Positions 1 through 9,084 of a stretch of DNA of 64,000 nt are shown piece after piece. The translations under genes were made by a program, and so were the position numbers. Origin of the DNA: Winkia neuii subsp. neuii DSM 8576 (lineage in GTDB: Bacteria; Actinomycetota; Actinomycetes; Actinomycetales; Actinomycetaceae); assembly GCF_000420405.1 (NCBI RefSeq), contig NZ_ATUW01000007.1, positions 62,001-126,000 of the forward strand, given 5' to 3'. Within the stretch, counting starts at the first letter, position 1, and each line of letters opens with the position of its first letter. Below the pieces are notes generated by a model. That model saw only the letters and a program-made list of their open reading frames with translations, did no database searches and was not told the DNA's origin.

Positions 1-497
1 GAATCTTCAAAGACATGACCATCCACGACTTCGACACTGCCCGCTTCATGCTCGGCCCAATCAAAACCGTGCAGGCAGTCGGCCAGAACCTGGATCCAGA
101 ACTTGCCGACACCGGCGACTTCGATGCAGCAGTAATCACCCTAATTGCCGAATCTGGCGCCGTCGCTACCATTACCAACTCGCGCCACTGCTCCTCCGGC
201 TACGACCAACGCCTGGAAGCCTTCGGCAAAGACGGGGCCCTGTTCGCCGAGAACATTCGCCCCACCACCGTGCGCTTTTCAAACAACGAAGTAACCGACG
301 CTCAAGACGTCTACCTGGACTTCTTCCTAGACCGCTACGCCGACGCCTACGCCCTCGAGTTGGGGCACTTCATCGACGCGCTCGAAGCAGGCGAAGAAAT
401 CTCGCCCTCCATAGCAGACGGCTTCGCCGCCCTGCGCATTGCGGAAGCCGCAGAAGAATCCGCACACAACAATTCCAAACCAATAACACTCGCATAA
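1..497 (+). CDS. Gfo/Idh/MocA-family dehydrogenase, inositol 2-dehydrogenase-like (5' end missing)
   Basis: C-terminal part of an NAD(P)-dependent sugar or polyol dehydrogenase. The frame is open from base 3 and ends at 497. The visible protein begins IFKDMTIHDFD, which matches the substrate-binding part of the family: the lysine and the HDFD segment are what inositol 2-dehydrogenases carry after the Rossmann domain. The N-terminal nucleotide-binding half lies outside the window. The ATG at 15 is internal and not the true start. The IolE-like gene follows 18 bases later on the same strand, so the two are probably one catabolic operon for inositol or a related polyol (inference). The exact substrate cannot be read from this fragment, because the family has many paralogues. 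Confidence 0.85.
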   Translation, partial: IFKDMTIHDFDTARFMLGPIKTVQAVGQNLDPELADTGDFDAAVITLIAESGAVATITNSRHCSSGYDQRLEAFGKDGALFAENIRPTTVRFSNNEVTDAQDVYLDFFLDRYADAYALELGHFIDALEAGEEISPSIADGFAALRIAEAAEESAHNNSKPITLA

Positions 498-515
498 CTC
501 AAAGAAGGAACAGAC

Positions 516-1376
516 ATGAAAATCGCCGGAGCCCCCATTTCCTGGGGCGTATGTGAAGTCCCGAACTGGGGATACCAGATGAGCCCGGAGCGCGTGCTCA
601 CCGAAATGAAAGAAATTGGCCTAACCGCAACCGAATTCGGCCCCCAAGGCTGGCTGCCCGTTGAAGCGCAGGCCCGCGCCGAGGCCATTTCGAAGTTCGA
701 CCTAAAGCCGGTTGGCGCATTCTTCCTAGCCATCATGCACGATCCCAACTACGATCCTATGCCGGCCGTTGAAAAGGAACTCGAAGCCTTCCGGGTAGCC
801 GGTGGCGAATACTTGATCCTGGCCTGCGATTCCGGCCGCGAAGGATACGACGACCGTCCAGTTCTGGACGACGAAGGCTGGAAGACCCTCTTCCACAACT
901 TGGACCGCATCAAGGAAAGGGCCGCCAAGGATGGCGTTACCGCCTGCGTGCACCCGCACTGGGGCACCATGATGCAGAACGTCGAAGAGGTCGAAAAGAT
1001 GATGGCAGAATCCTCCATCGGGCTCTGCCTCGACACCGGCCACCTGGCGGCCGGTGGCGCCGACATTGTGAAACTGACCCAGAAATACGCCGACCGGGTC
1101 GACATTGTCCACGCCAAGGACATCCACAAGGATATGACCGACAAGTTACTCCCCCACGAGTTGACCTGGTCAGAAGGCGTCCGCGCAGGCATGTTCGCTC
1201 CCATTGGCGAAGGCGACATCGACTTCCGCGCGGTGGTAGATGCTCTGAACGAAGCCGGCTTCGACGGTTACTACGTCCTAGAACAGGACATCATGATCGA
1301 CGAAGAGCCCCCAGAAGGCGAAGGCCCGATCGAGATGGCTCGCCGTTCTTACAATGCCCTGAAAGCCCTGGCCTAG
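516..1376 (+). CDS. IolE-like TIM-barrel isomerase/dehydratase
   Basis: Sugar phosphate isomerase/epimerase superfamily protein of 286 residues, close to myo-inosose-2 dehydratase in type. The start ATG is preceded by AAGAAGGAA with good spacing. The N-terminus MKIAGAPISWGVCEVPNWG is typical of this group. Likely metal-binding positions are in CVHPHWG, CLDTGH, VHAKDIH and the late VLEQD segment, the usual acidic and histidine ligands of an AP-endonuclease-2 fold. It follows the dehydrogenase gene by 18 bases, consistent with two consecutive steps of inositol breakdown. A GC-rich hairpin follows 28 bases after the stop. A hydroxypyruvate-isomerase-like role on another sugar acid cannot be excluded. 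Confidence 0.82.
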   Translation: MKIAGAPISWGVCEVPNWGYQMSPERVLTEMKEIGLTATEFGPQGWLPVEAQARAEAISKFDLKPVGAFFLAIMHDPNYDPMPAVEKELEAFRVAGGEYLILACDSGREGYDDRPVLDDEGWKTLFHNLDRIKERAAKDGVTACVHPHWGTMMQNVEEVEKMMAESSIGLCLDTGHLAAGGADIVKLTQKYADRVDIVHAKDIHKDMTDKLLPHELTWSEGVRAGMFAPIGEGDIDFRAVVDALNEAGFDGYYVLEQDIMIDEEPPEGEGPIEMARRSYNALKALA

Positions 1377-1404
1377 TTTGCGCTAACTAGTCCATCCCAT
1401 ATAG

Positions 1405-1440
1405 GCGCGCCCCGGGTTTCACTGTCCTCCCGGGGCGCGT
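1405..1440 (+). terminator. Hairpin terminator after the IolE-like gene
   Basis: Twelve-base arms GCGCGCCCCGGG and CCCGGGGCGCGT (the last pair is G-U) separated by 12 bases, followed by CACTTTAAAG. The T-run is weak. It lies 28 bases after the stop and probably ends the polyol operon. Confidence 0.6.
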
Positions 1441-1546
1441 CACTTTAAAGATTTTCCCTGCTAACCCGCTGAAGGCCCTGCCCGGTCTTTACCAAGACAA
1501 CTTCGCTAGGGGCCTCGGGCCAGCCAGGGTTGAAGGAGCAGATTTA

Positions 1547-2878
1547 CTACTCGACCTCGCTCACTGCGCGCGGGGCCTTCGAACGCACCACATAAATTGC
1601 GTACGCCAAAATTACCGCCAGACAAAATGCCGGAACCAGATAGCTGAAAGCAGCAGAGGTCTTGTCTAGCACCCACCCCTGCACCATGGGCATCACGGCC
1701 CCTCCTAAAATGGCCATGACCAGGCCAGCAGCGCCAAACTTCGTGTCGTCACCCAGCCCCTGCAACGCTACTCCGTAGATAGTGGGAAACAGCAAAGACA
1801 GACAAGCCGACAATGCCACGACGCATACCGCCCCCACAATGTTTCCCGAAAGAACCGCCACCAAGGTAAGCCCCACTCCCAATGCACACATGGCCGCCAT
1901 CAACCTACGTGCATCAAACTTGCCCATAATCGCAACCATGACGAAACGGGAAACCAAGAACACGCCTAAAGAACCTTGCAGCCACCAACCGCCCTGCGTA
2001 TCCGAAATACCAAGCGAACCGGTCACGTAGTGCAGGGTGTAGGTCCAAATGCAAGTCTGCGCCCCCAAATTGAAGAACTGGGCAACCACCCCAAAACTGT
2101 AGTGCTTATTTTTCATAAGGCGCCAAAAGCGGGACTCGTGCGGATCGCCCGCCACATAGCCGCCCTCGGATGCGGCTTGGCCTGCCCTAGCCGCCGACTT
2201 GGTAAACCAAATGCCCAACAAAATTGCCACGTACACTACCGCCAACAAAATGTAAGGCCCCATCACCGCCTGCAACTCGGCAGACTGGGTGGCACGCAAC
2301 ACCTGCGGGCTCATGGAGGCGCGCTCCGCTGGGGTGGCTGGGCTTATGTAGGGCAGAATAAACGTAGCCGCCATGAAAACCCCTAGGTTCGCCCCAATAG
2401 GATTGAATGCCTGCGCAAAATTTAGGCGCCGGGTCGAATTCTCCTCCGGTCCCATAGACATCACGTACGGGTTCGCGGACGTTTCCAAAATAGACAGGCC
2501 GGAAGCAAGCGTAAAGAGGGCGGCAATAAAGACCCCAAAAGTCATGGCCTTAGATGCCGGGTAAAACATCAAACCGCCCGCAGCCGCCAACCCCAAGCCC
2601 ACAAGCACGCCTGCCTTGTACCCCAAGCGCGCATTTAGAAAAGCTGCGGGTAGCGCCAAAAAGAAGTACGCCCCATAGTAGGCCGATTGCACCAGAGAAG
2701 ACTGGAATGCCCCCATCGAGAACACCGACCCAAAAACCTTCACCATGGGGTCAGTCATAGTGGCGGCCACTCCCCAGGCGGCAAAACACACAACCATGAG
2801 GGCAAACGATGCCCCCGCGCCCTCGTAAACGATTCCCAATTTTTTGCTTTGGGTAGGTGAGGCGGCGATCTGGCTCAT
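1547..2878 (-). CDS. MFS sugar transporter, FucP-like (FHS family)
   Basis: Twelve-helix major facilitator of 443 residues, most like L-fucose:H+ symporters. The segment with ETSANPYVMSMGPEE followed by RRLNFAQAFNPIGANLG is the family hallmark between helices 4 and 5 (residues about 130-165). The start ATG has AAAGGG about 8 bases upstream. It converges on the IolE-like gene, so uptake of the sugar or polyol used by that operon is a reasonable guess, but the substrate is unknown. A TCGCA/TGCGA inverted repeat lies about 40-60 bases before the start and may be a repressor site. No regulator gene is adjacent. Confidence 0.85.
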   Translation of the reverse strand: MSQIAASPTQSKKLGIVYEGAGASFALMVVCFAAWGVAATMTDPMVKVFGSVFSMGAFQSSLVQSAYYGAYFFLALPAAFLNARLGYKAGVLVGLGLAAAGGLMFYPASKAMTFGVFIAALFTLASGLSILETSANPYVMSMGPEENSTRRLNFAQAFNPIGANLGVFMAATFILPYISPATPAERASMSPQVLRATQSAELQAVMGPYILLAVVYVAILLGIWFTKSAARAGQAASEGGYVAGDPHESRFWRLMKNKHYSFGVVAQFFNLGAQTCIWTYTLHYVTGSLGISDTQGGWWLQGSLGVFLVSRFVMVAIMGKFDARRLMAAMCALGVGLTLVAVLSGNIVGAVCVVALSACLSLLFPTIYGVALQGLGDDTKFGAAGLVMAILGGAVMPMVQGWVLDKTSAAFSYLVPAFCLAVILAYAIYVVRSKAPRAVSEVE

Positions 2879-2914
2879 GTACGTACCCTTTGTCCGATTA
2901 CACCGACAAGGTCA

Positions 2915-2940
2915 AACTTTCGCACACGGTTTGCGATTTT
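2915..2940. promoter_or_regulatory. Candidate operator upstream of the FucP-like gene
   Basis: Inverted repeat TCGCA (2920-2924) and TGCGA (2932-2936) with a 7-base spacer, flanked by AAACTT and TTTT, in the promoter region of the divergent-facing transporter gene. LacI- or ROK-type sugar regulators use imperfect repeats of this size, but the arms are short. Confidence 0.3.
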
Positions 2941-2951
2941 TAAAGATAAAT

Positions 2952-2999
2952 GCCGCCTATACCACATCCGCATTTTCTATGAGGAGCGCTACAGGCGGC
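2952..2999 (-). terminator. Possible terminator after cysS
   Basis: Arms GCCGCCT and AGGCGGC with a 34-base loop, located 35 bases after the cysS stop. On the minus strand it is followed by an AT-rich stretch with several Ts. The long loop makes it a moderate candidate. Confidence 0.4.
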
Positions 3000-3033
3000 C
3001 TTACCTTTTCCTTCGTGGGACCAAAGCACCAGG

Positions 3034-4530
3034 TCAAGCCAGGTGCCAGTGGGCTCCGTCAGCACCGTCTTCGACTACTATGCCGGCGGCCTTTAGTTGG
3101 TCGCGAATAGCATCCGCGCTAGCCCAATCTTTTTCAGCCCGAGCTTTCGCGCGCTGGCTAATGAGTTCTTGCACCAAAGCATCTAGGGCGCCCTGCTGGG
3201 AATCTTCAGCTTGTGCCCCACCCCACTGGTCGCCGGCCGGGTCGAGGCCGAGCGTGTCGAGCATTGCGCGCACCGACAGCACTATCTGCCTCAGCCTTTC
3301 CTTGTCCCCATTTTGTAGGGCAGCGTTGCCTTCGCGCACCTGCTCGTGTACCGCCGCGAGCGCCCCGGCTACGTTCAGGTCGTCGTCCAGAGCCTGCGCA
3401 AAAGCATCTGTTACCGGGATGGACTGCAGCTTTGCCGAGGACGATTCCGGCTTGTACCAGTGGCGCCAGACCTGGTCCCCACTCGGCGCCTCGACGCCCT
3501 CGAGCACATCCCCGCCCAAAGCCTTTTGAGCCCTGGCAACAAAACCAGCCAATTTCTGCCAAACCGCGTCGGCTGCCTGCAGGGATTCTTCGGAGTATTC
3601 GACCGTAGAACGGTAGTGGACCGTACCCAAGGTGAAGCGAACCAGCACCGCCGGGTACTGTTCCAAAATGTTCTGCACAATTAGGGAGTTGCCCAAAGAT
3701 TTAGACATTTTCTCGCCTTTAATGGTGACCCAGGCGTTGTGCATCCAGCGCCTAGCGAAACCGTAGCCAGCCCCGTGGGACTGAGCCTGTTCGTTCTCGT
3801 GATGCGGAAAACGCAGGTCTATTCCGCCGGCGTGAATGTCGAATTCGTCGCCAAGGTAACGCCGCGACATGGCTGAGCATTCCAGGTGCCACCCCGGCCG
3901 GCCTTTACCCCAGGGGCTGTCCCATTTGGCCGTTTCCGGTTCACTGTCTTTAGCTGCCTTCCAGAGGGCGAAGTCGCGTGGGTCGCGTTTGCCGGCTTCG
4001 ACCTCTTGGTCGATCTGGGATTCGTCCTCGGTAGTGGAAAGGTCTTCTAGGCGCTGGTGAGTTAGGGAACCGTAATCCTTTAGCGAATGCACGTCAAAAT
4101 AGACGCTGCCATGGCCGTCACTGTAGGCATGGCCCGCGTCGATAAGGCGCTGCACCAGGGCGATTTGGTCGGGGATGTGGGCGGTAGCGTGTGGCTCGTA
4201 AGTGGGCGTGAGCGTGCCCAGGTCCCGGTAGGCTTTGGCAAATTCTTGCTCGTACTTGTAGGCGTGCGCCCACCAGGGCTGACCCTCCTCTTGCGACTTG
4301 GTCAGAATCTTGTCGTCAATGTCGGTAACGTTGCGCACGTAAGTGACCTTGTACCCCGAGCGCAGGAACCAGCGGACCGCAACGTCAAAAGCGAGCGCGG
4401 AGCGCATGTGCCCAATGTGCGGGCTTCCTTGCACCGTTGCCCCACACACGTAAATACAAACCTGTCCCGGATTTACGGGCTCGAAGGGTGTTGTCTTACG
4501 GGTCTTGGAGTCATGTAGTTTCAAAGTCAC
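3034..4530 (-). CDS. cysS: Cysteinyl-tRNA synthetase
   Basis: Class I aminoacyl-tRNA synthetase of 498 residues, full length for bacterial CysRS. The N-terminal CIYVCGATVQGSPHIGH holds a zinc-binding cysteine and the HIGH signature. KGEKMSKSLGN is the KMSKS loop, about residue 275. WHLECSAM and GIDLRFPHHENE carry the remaining zinc ligands and the DLxFPHHENE family motif. It charges tRNA-Cys in the cytoplasm. The gene stands alone and is divergent from the rRNA methyltransferase gene, with 47 bases between the starts. Confidence 0.97.
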   Translation of the reverse strand: MTLKLHDSKTRKTTPFEPVNPGQVCIYVCGATVQGSPHIGHMRSALAFDVAVRWFLRSGYKVTYVRNVTDIDDKILTKSQEEGQPWWAHAYKYEQEFAKAYRDLGTLTPTYEPHATAHIPDQIALVQRLIDAGHAYSDGHGSVYFDVHSLKDYGSLTHQRLEDLSTTEDESQIDQEVEAGKRDPRDFALWKAAKDSEPETAKWDSPWGKGRPGWHLECSAMSRRYLGDEFDIHAGGIDLRFPHHENEQAQSHGAGYGFARRWMHNAWVTIKGEKMSKSLGNSLIVQNILEQYPAVLVRFTLGTVHYRSTVEYSEESLQAADAVWQKLAGFVARAQKALGGDVLEGVEAPSGDQVWRHWYKPESSSAKLQSIPVTDAFAQALDDDLNVAGALAAVHEQVREGNAALQNGDKERLRQIVLSVRAMLDTLGLDPAGDQWGGAQAEDSQQGALDALVQELISQRAKARAEKDWASADAIRDQLKAAGIVVEDGADGAHWHLA

Positions 4531-4577
4531 AATCCAAGTGTATCGAAGCAGACAGCGACGCGGTTAATATAGGGGGC

Positions 4578-5696
4578 ATGCAGTGCTCCTACTTTGATGC
4601 AGGAAAATGCCACTCGTGCACCCTGATGGGCACCCCCTATGAGGCCCAAGTAGTCTCTAAACAGGCAAAAGTTTCCGCTCTGCTCCCGAAGGTGGATTTT
4701 TGGGATACTCCTTTCTGCGGACCTGAGCGCGGATTTCGCAATAAGGCAAAGTTGGCTGTGGGACGAAAGGGCCGCTCCGGCCCCTACCAGTTGGGCATTT
4801 TGGCGCCCGGCGGGGGCGTGCAAGATCTAACTGCATGCGGCCTTTACGAACCGCCTATAAGGGCGTCCTTCGCTCCCCTTAAGAGGGCGTTAGCCAAAAC
4901 CGATTTGAAGCCTTACGACCCCGCCACCCACAAGGGCCAGCTGCGCACGGTAATCGTTAGTACAAACCCTGCCGGCGAACTGCAAGTACGTTTTGTGTGC
5001 CGCACTGCCGCCTCAATCGTGCCGTTGCGGCGCGCCCTCGCCGGCTTGCAGGCTGAACTGCCCAACCTGGTTGCCGCCTCCATCAACTTGCACCCCCGCC
5101 ACGTAGCCTTGCTGGAAGGCGACGAAGAGGTGCCGCTTACCGAGGGCGCCCGGCTGACAATGCCCGTAGGCGTGGACCTACAACTGGACCGACGCAGCTT
5201 CTTTCAAACCAACACCACAGTTGCCCGCGCTCTTTACGCGCAAGCCCGCCAATGGGCAGGCCCGCCTACTGGCAAGGCGTGGGATCTCTACTGCGGGGTA
5301 GGCGGCTTCGCCCTCACCCTAGCCAAGGCCGGGTGGGAGGTATCCGGCGTCGAAACGATAGCCTCAGCAATAGGCTGCGCTCGCGACGCCGCTGCGGCAC
5401 AAGGATTACCAGCAAAATTCCAGATCGGCGACGCAACCGACTGGGCACTAGCACAGACTGAAGTGCCCGCCCTCGTTGTGGTAAATCCGCCCAGGCGAGG
5501 CATAGGCCAAAGGCTAGCCACAGTTCTAAATGAGGGCGGCGCCAGCCGCATCCTGTATTCGAGCTGCAACCCGAAGACACTCGCTAAGGATCTGGCGATA
5601 TTAGACAATTATCGGCCGACCAGGGCGCGCATGTTCGATATGTTCCCACAAACTAACCACGTCGAGACTGCCGTAATGCTGTCGCGAATTGTTTAG
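4578..5696 (+). CDS. rlmC: 23S rRNA (uracil-C5)-methyltransferase, RlmC-like
   Basis: RNA m5U methyltransferase of 372 residues. The ATG at 4578 is chosen because the protein then begins MQCSYFDAGKCHSC, as RlmC/RumB proteins do, with AGGGGG just upstream. The reading frame is open further 5', but that part overlaps cysS and looks non-coding. The early cysteines (MQC, KCHSC and FCGPERGFRNKAKLAVG) fit the iron-sulfur cluster of this family. WDLYCGVGGFAL is the SAM motif, VVNPPRRG carries the NPPR motif, and SSCNPKTLAKDL contains the catalytic cysteine. Methylation of U747 is the family role of RlmC. RlmD-like activity on U1939 is the alternative. Confidence 0.88.
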   Translation: MQCSYFDAGKCHSCTLMGTPYEAQVVSKQAKVSALLPKVDFWDTPFCGPERGFRNKAKLAVGRKGRSGPYQLGILAPGGGVQDLTACGLYEPPIRASFAPLKRALAKTDLKPYDPATHKGQLRTVIVSTNPAGELQVRFVCRTAASIVPLRRALAGLQAELPNLVAASINLHPRHVALLEGDEEVPLTEGARLTMPVGVDLQLDRRSFFQTNTTVARALYAQARQWAGPPTGKAWDLYCGVGGFALTLAKAGWEVSGVETIASAIGCARDAAAAQGLPAKFQIGDATDWALAQTEVPALVVVNPPRRGIGQRLATVLNEGGASRILYSSCNPKTLAKDLAILDNYRPTRARMFDMFPQTNHVETAVMLSRIV

Positions 5697-6109
5697 CCAC
5701 GCATTTATTCGACAGCGGGGCATATCTCTCCGGGGCGGCGTCACATTTTCTAATCAATTTGGCGAATACTTTACCTAAAATACCGCAACGTACGCCATGG
5801 TAGACACCGCATAAACGCTTTCCACCAGCGCTAATACGCTATTGAACTAGCGGCGAATATTACATTTCACAATAAACTCTTACCTTTAAAGTTAAAGCGC
5901 ATACCATGGTGGGCGAAACACGAATTCACTGCCCCGCCCCCAAAAGCTCCGGAGGTCCACAGGTAGCGCGGCGCACTCTCGCGCCCGGCACATTTACTCC
6001 CATTCCCTACACATGCTCACTGCCACGGCAGGCGACTGCCTATTTTCACTATCCTTACGCCGCTTTCTATGGCAAAACTGCTCACTAACTAACAGAAGGA
6101 GAAGGTTGT
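5697..6109. other. 413-base intergenic region before the surface adhesin
   Basis: AT-rich in its first half. It must contain the adhesin promoter and a long leader or regulatory region. The 60-codon frame at 5906-6088 has no ribosome site and unconvincing composition. No clear terminator, RNA gene or strong repeat was seen. Confidence 0.5.
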
Positions 6110-8077
6110 ATGCGCCTAGCAAAAAACATATCGGCCATACTGGCCACCATGCTTATAACACTTAGCATGATTGCTGGCACTACGAGCGCTTTCGCCGCTC
6201 CCCCGACTAACGGAAAAGACGTTTCCACTAAGCTTGAGTTTACTAACTTCGATTTTAAACATCACGCTTGGAAGCCCGACTACAGCAATCTTGAATTGAA
6301 GGATTTTAATCCAAGTAACCCCATTAGATCCTATATCGGCGAATCCGGCTACATCGACTTCAACGTGAAGATTCCCGACGACGTGAAAGCCGGAGATTAC
6401 TTTATTATCGACTACGGCAAGTACGTACGGCCGGGGGGAATCGAAACACCAATTGGATTGACCCCTCTGATTTCCGAGGGCAAATATATAACTGACATCG
6501 TCTACGATGCGGCAAGTAACCGCGTTTTCCACAGGTTTAATGCGAACGTGGAAAAGAAGGATAACGTTACTGTTCACTACCAGGATCCCATTTGGCAAAA
6601 ATACGATCAGGTAACAGATAGTAAGAAATTATATCCGGTCGCCTTGACTATAGGCGGGAAATCGTACAAGAAAGAGCTTTCGTACGATTATGGCAACGGC
6701 GACAAAGGTTCCTATAAGGTTGTTCATGGGGCAAATATCAATGTGGATTCTTCGGGGGTCAAAAAACGGATCACTCAGGTGTGGCACGTCAACCGCGACG
6801 GGGAGTCGATTCCCAACGGAGACCATACGTTGCTGTGGGAATCCAACACCAACGACGCGTTTGAATCTATCAAGGTCTACGAAGTAACTGACGATAGGGC
6901 CTTCACTGACAGCCCTAACCCGACTCCGAATGCCGCCTATGTCAAAGAGGTGAAAGCTACCCCTTACAAAGACGAAAAGGGCGGCACGCGCGTCAATCTA
7001 GGTAACGGTCTAGCTGCCGGTAAGAAATATATAGTAATAACTACGGCAAATCCCGCAGGAACTGCTAGCGTTGACTGGCTATCCGTAAGAGATAAAGATA
7101 ACCACTCGAGGCCGAATGATTCCATGGGTATTCAGATCGGCGTTAACAATAGTGCAAGTTCTGGTCAGGGCAATAATAAGCCAGGCATGTTCATCGAGAC
7201 CCATCGTTACGAGAGAGTCGACGAGGCAGGTAACGTACTAAAGGTTGACGAAACCGTCACTAAATTCCCACAAAAAGGGCTCGAAACTGAACATTATTCC
7301 ACCGGTAAGGAGGATCGCGAATCCTACAAATTTGTTCGTGCCGAGAATCCGAAGAACGAGCCCTCTTACGCTAAAGACGGGAGCAGAACATCCGGATCCT
7401 TCAAGCCTGGTATCACCCAAGAAATCACTTATGTCTACCAAAAAGTGGTGCCCACTAAGGGTAATGTAAACATCAACTACATCAACACTACCGGCCAAGT
7501 TATCAAAGACAAGGTAGTGGACACTAAAGACGGCGCAGCCGGTTCTGATTACAATGCTGCCGAAGAGGGAGAAAAACCTGAGGTAATCAAAAAGGACGGA
7601 AAGACGTACCGCCTGGTTACCAAGAAGGGCGTCACAAAGGATGGCCGTGTCTACGACGCGGCTGGCGTTGCTGTAGGAGCAAGCGACTCGCCCTCAGTTG
7701 GAAAAGTTGAAGCAGGCGTTACAAAGGAGGTCACCTATGTTTATGAACTGGTGACCGAGCAACCGGAGCCCGGCCCGACGCCTAAGCCCACCCCACAACC
7801 AGAACCCAGCCCGGCACCAAAGCCCACCCCACAACCAGAACCCAGCCCGGCACCAAAGCCCACCCCACAACCAGAACCCAGCCCGGCACAAAAACCCGCA
7901 CCGCCCTCGGCTCGGCAGACCGTTCCGGTGTCCCGCGAGGTGAAAAAGGCTCCGGCAGCAGAACGCGCCCGCCTCTCTAACACCGGTGTGGCTGTAGCTC
8001 TTCCGCTCTCGCTAGCGGCGGCGGGACTAATCGTAATTGGCTCCGCGATCTTCAAGAACAGGAAGACGCTGCACTAG
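6110..8077 (+). CDS. LPxTG-type wall-anchored adhesin with MucBP-like domains
   Basis: Sortase-anchored surface protein of 655 residues. The start ATG is preceded by AGAAGGAGAAGG. A signal peptide ends near SAFA-AP (residue 29). Residues about 40-360 look like two beta-sandwich adhesin domains, by analogy with Ig-fold N2/N3 modules (inference). Residues about 365-445 and 450-545 are two MucBP-like modules, for example GNVNINYINTTGQVI and the repeated ITYVY/VTYVY ends. A proline-rich stalk of PTPQPEPSPAPK repeats follows (about 550-600). The C-terminus has LSNTG at 622, a hydrophobic span and a basic tail, the cell-wall sorting signal. Host adhesion is the likely role; the ligand is unknown. 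It is monocistronic, with a strong terminator 44 bases after the stop. Confidence 0.88.
   Translation: MRLAKNISAILATMLITLSMIAGTTSAFAAPPTNGKDVSTKLEFTNFDFKHHAWKPDYSNLELKDFNPSNPIRSYIGESGYIDFNVKIPDDVKAGDYFIIDYGKYVRPGGIETPIGLTPLISEGKYITDIVYDAASNRVFHRFNANVEKKDNVTVHYQDPIWQKYDQVTDSKKLYPVALTIGGKSYKKELSYDYGNGDKGSYKVVHGANINVDSSGVKKRITQVWHVNRDGESIPNGDHTLLWESNTNDAFESIKVYEVTDDRAFTDSPNPTPNAAYVKEVKATPYKDEKGGTRVNLGNGLAAGKKYIVITTANPAGTASVDWLSVRDKDNHSRPNDSMGIQIGVNNSASSGQGNNKPGMFIETHRYERVDEAGNVLKVDETVTKFPQKGLETEHYSTGKEDRESYKFVRAENPKNEPSYAKDGSRTSGSFKPGITQEITYVYQKVVPTKGNVNINYINTTGQVIKDKVVDTKDGAAGSDYNAAEEGEKPEVIKKDGKTYRLVTKKGVTKDGRVYDAAGVAVGASDSPSVGKVEAGVTKEVTYVYELVTEQPEPGPTPKPTPQPEPSPAPKPTPQPEPSPAPKPTPQPEPSPAQKPAPPSARQTVPVSREVKKAPAAERARLSNTGVAVALPLSLAAAGLIVIGSAIFKNRKTLH
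7784..7891 (+). repeat. Three tandem 36-base repeats in the adhesin stalk
   Basis: Three almost identical copies starting at 7784, 7820 and 7856, each encoding KPTPQPEPSPAP. The last copy has one change, giving Q in place of P at its end. Exact in-frame repeats of this kind change copy number by slippage or recombination, so stalk length may vary between strains (inference). Confidence 0.95.
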
Positions 8078-8120
8078 CACAATAAGTATTGCTATTTCTA
8101 AAAAGTAGCAACAGCTCTGA

Positions 8121-8155
8121 AGATGGCTCTAACCCAGGGTTAGAGCCATCTTCTT
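8121..8155 (+). terminator. Strong rho-independent terminator after the adhesin
   Basis: Perfect 15-base arms AGATGGCTCTAACCC (8121-8135) and GGGTTAGAGCCATCT (8137-8151) with almost no loop, followed by TCTTG. Located 44 bases after the adhesin stop. Confidence 0.85.
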
Positions 8156-8265
8156 GTATGCAACGAAAGTCGGCCGCATTTCGGCCTGGTTCGCTAGCGC
8201 CCAATCAGCCAAAGAGATTCCCACACCAGCGAACACGACGCCCAAAACGCTGCTCTAACGCCTTA

Positions 8266-9084
8266 TTAAAGAGCACGATAGCAGCGAGCCGGGAGGGGCA
8301 AACGGCGGCAGGCGCGATCTATCTGGTTCACATCCCAACCGCCCAATCGGCCCGCCAGCACAATGTTGCCGTGCCGGGCGCGTTTCACTACCGCCGGATC
8401 AGCCACAGCTACCACAGCCGGCCCCTCAGTTCCTGTAATTGCCAACTTAGGCCCCAGCTCTTCAGCCGCATCGCGAAGCATTTGCAATTGCTGCCTAGCC
8501 TTACCAATCCCCTCTGCAGTGGTAACGTTCGCCAAAAATACGCCCTCGCCAACGGCCCGCAGGGCAGAAGAAAAGAAACCTGGGGTAGTACAGGAGGCAG
8601 GCACCTTTCGATTTGCAAACACGTCGCGAATTACCACGTCCCAACTACCTGCTCTGGTGGCAGCCAACTCGGTTGCCGCATCGCCAACCCGTATGCGCAA
8701 CTGGGGTGAGCGCGGCAGGGCAAACCATTCCCGCACCTTCTGGGCCAACACCGGATCGATCTCGACAGCCGTGTTCTGGCTTCCCGGCCGGGTGGAAACC
8801 CACGCCCTAGCTAACGCACACCCTGCCCCACCCAGGTGGAGGGCGCGCACAGGCTCCTGGCCAAAAGCCACCTGTACCAGCAAATCCATGTGCTGGTGGT
8901 ATTCGAATTCAAGTAACTCCGGGCGGGACGGATCGATAAAAGACGACTCAGCCCCATCCAGGTAAAGCATCCACCCGCTGCCCCACTCGCGCACTTGTGC
9001 CAGCTGCATCCCAGTGTCCAAGCGCGTGGGCAAAAGGGCAGACCCGCCAGAGCGCTTCGCGCGTTTAGTCTTCTTGTGCGCCAT
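8266..9084 (-). CDS. Spermidine-synthase-like SAM-dependent methyltransferase-fold protein
   Basis: Protein of 272 residues from the ATG at 9084 ([11 protein letters not shown]); a 10-residue longer form is possible. The body has the spermidine synthase-like Rossmann fold: a short beta segment, then [15 protein letters not shown] (nucleotide motif I), [14 protein letters not shown] (motif II, acidic ribose-binding residue) and [15 protein letters not shown]. The group is common in actinobacteria, where true polyamine synthesis is often unproven. No second polyamine gene is nearby, so the substrate is unknown. The start lies inside the end of ispF (20-base overlap), so the pair is probably co-transcribed and translationally coupled. 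Confidence 0.75.
   Translation of the reverse strand: MAHKKTKRAKRSGGSALLPTRLDTGMQLAQVREWGSGWMLYLDGAESSFIDPSRPELLEFEYHQHMDLLVQVAFGQEPVRALHLGGAGCALARAWVSTRPGSQNTAVEIDPVLAQKVREWFALPRSPQLRIRVGDAATELAATRAGSWDVVIRDVFANRKVPASCTTPGFFSSALRAVGEGVFLANVTTAEGIGKARQQLQMLRDAAEELGPKLAITGTEGPAVVAVADPAVVKRARHGNIVLAGRLGGWDVNQIDRACRRLPLPARCYRAL

Noticed and set aside
5906-6088. 60-codon open frame before the adhesin gene
   Set aside because: No ribosome site, odd composition and position in a leader region; most likely chance.
7694-8055. Minus-strand frames with CRAGFWLWGGLW-type repeats
   Set aside because: These are the reverse of the 36-base proline-stalk repeats, not genes.
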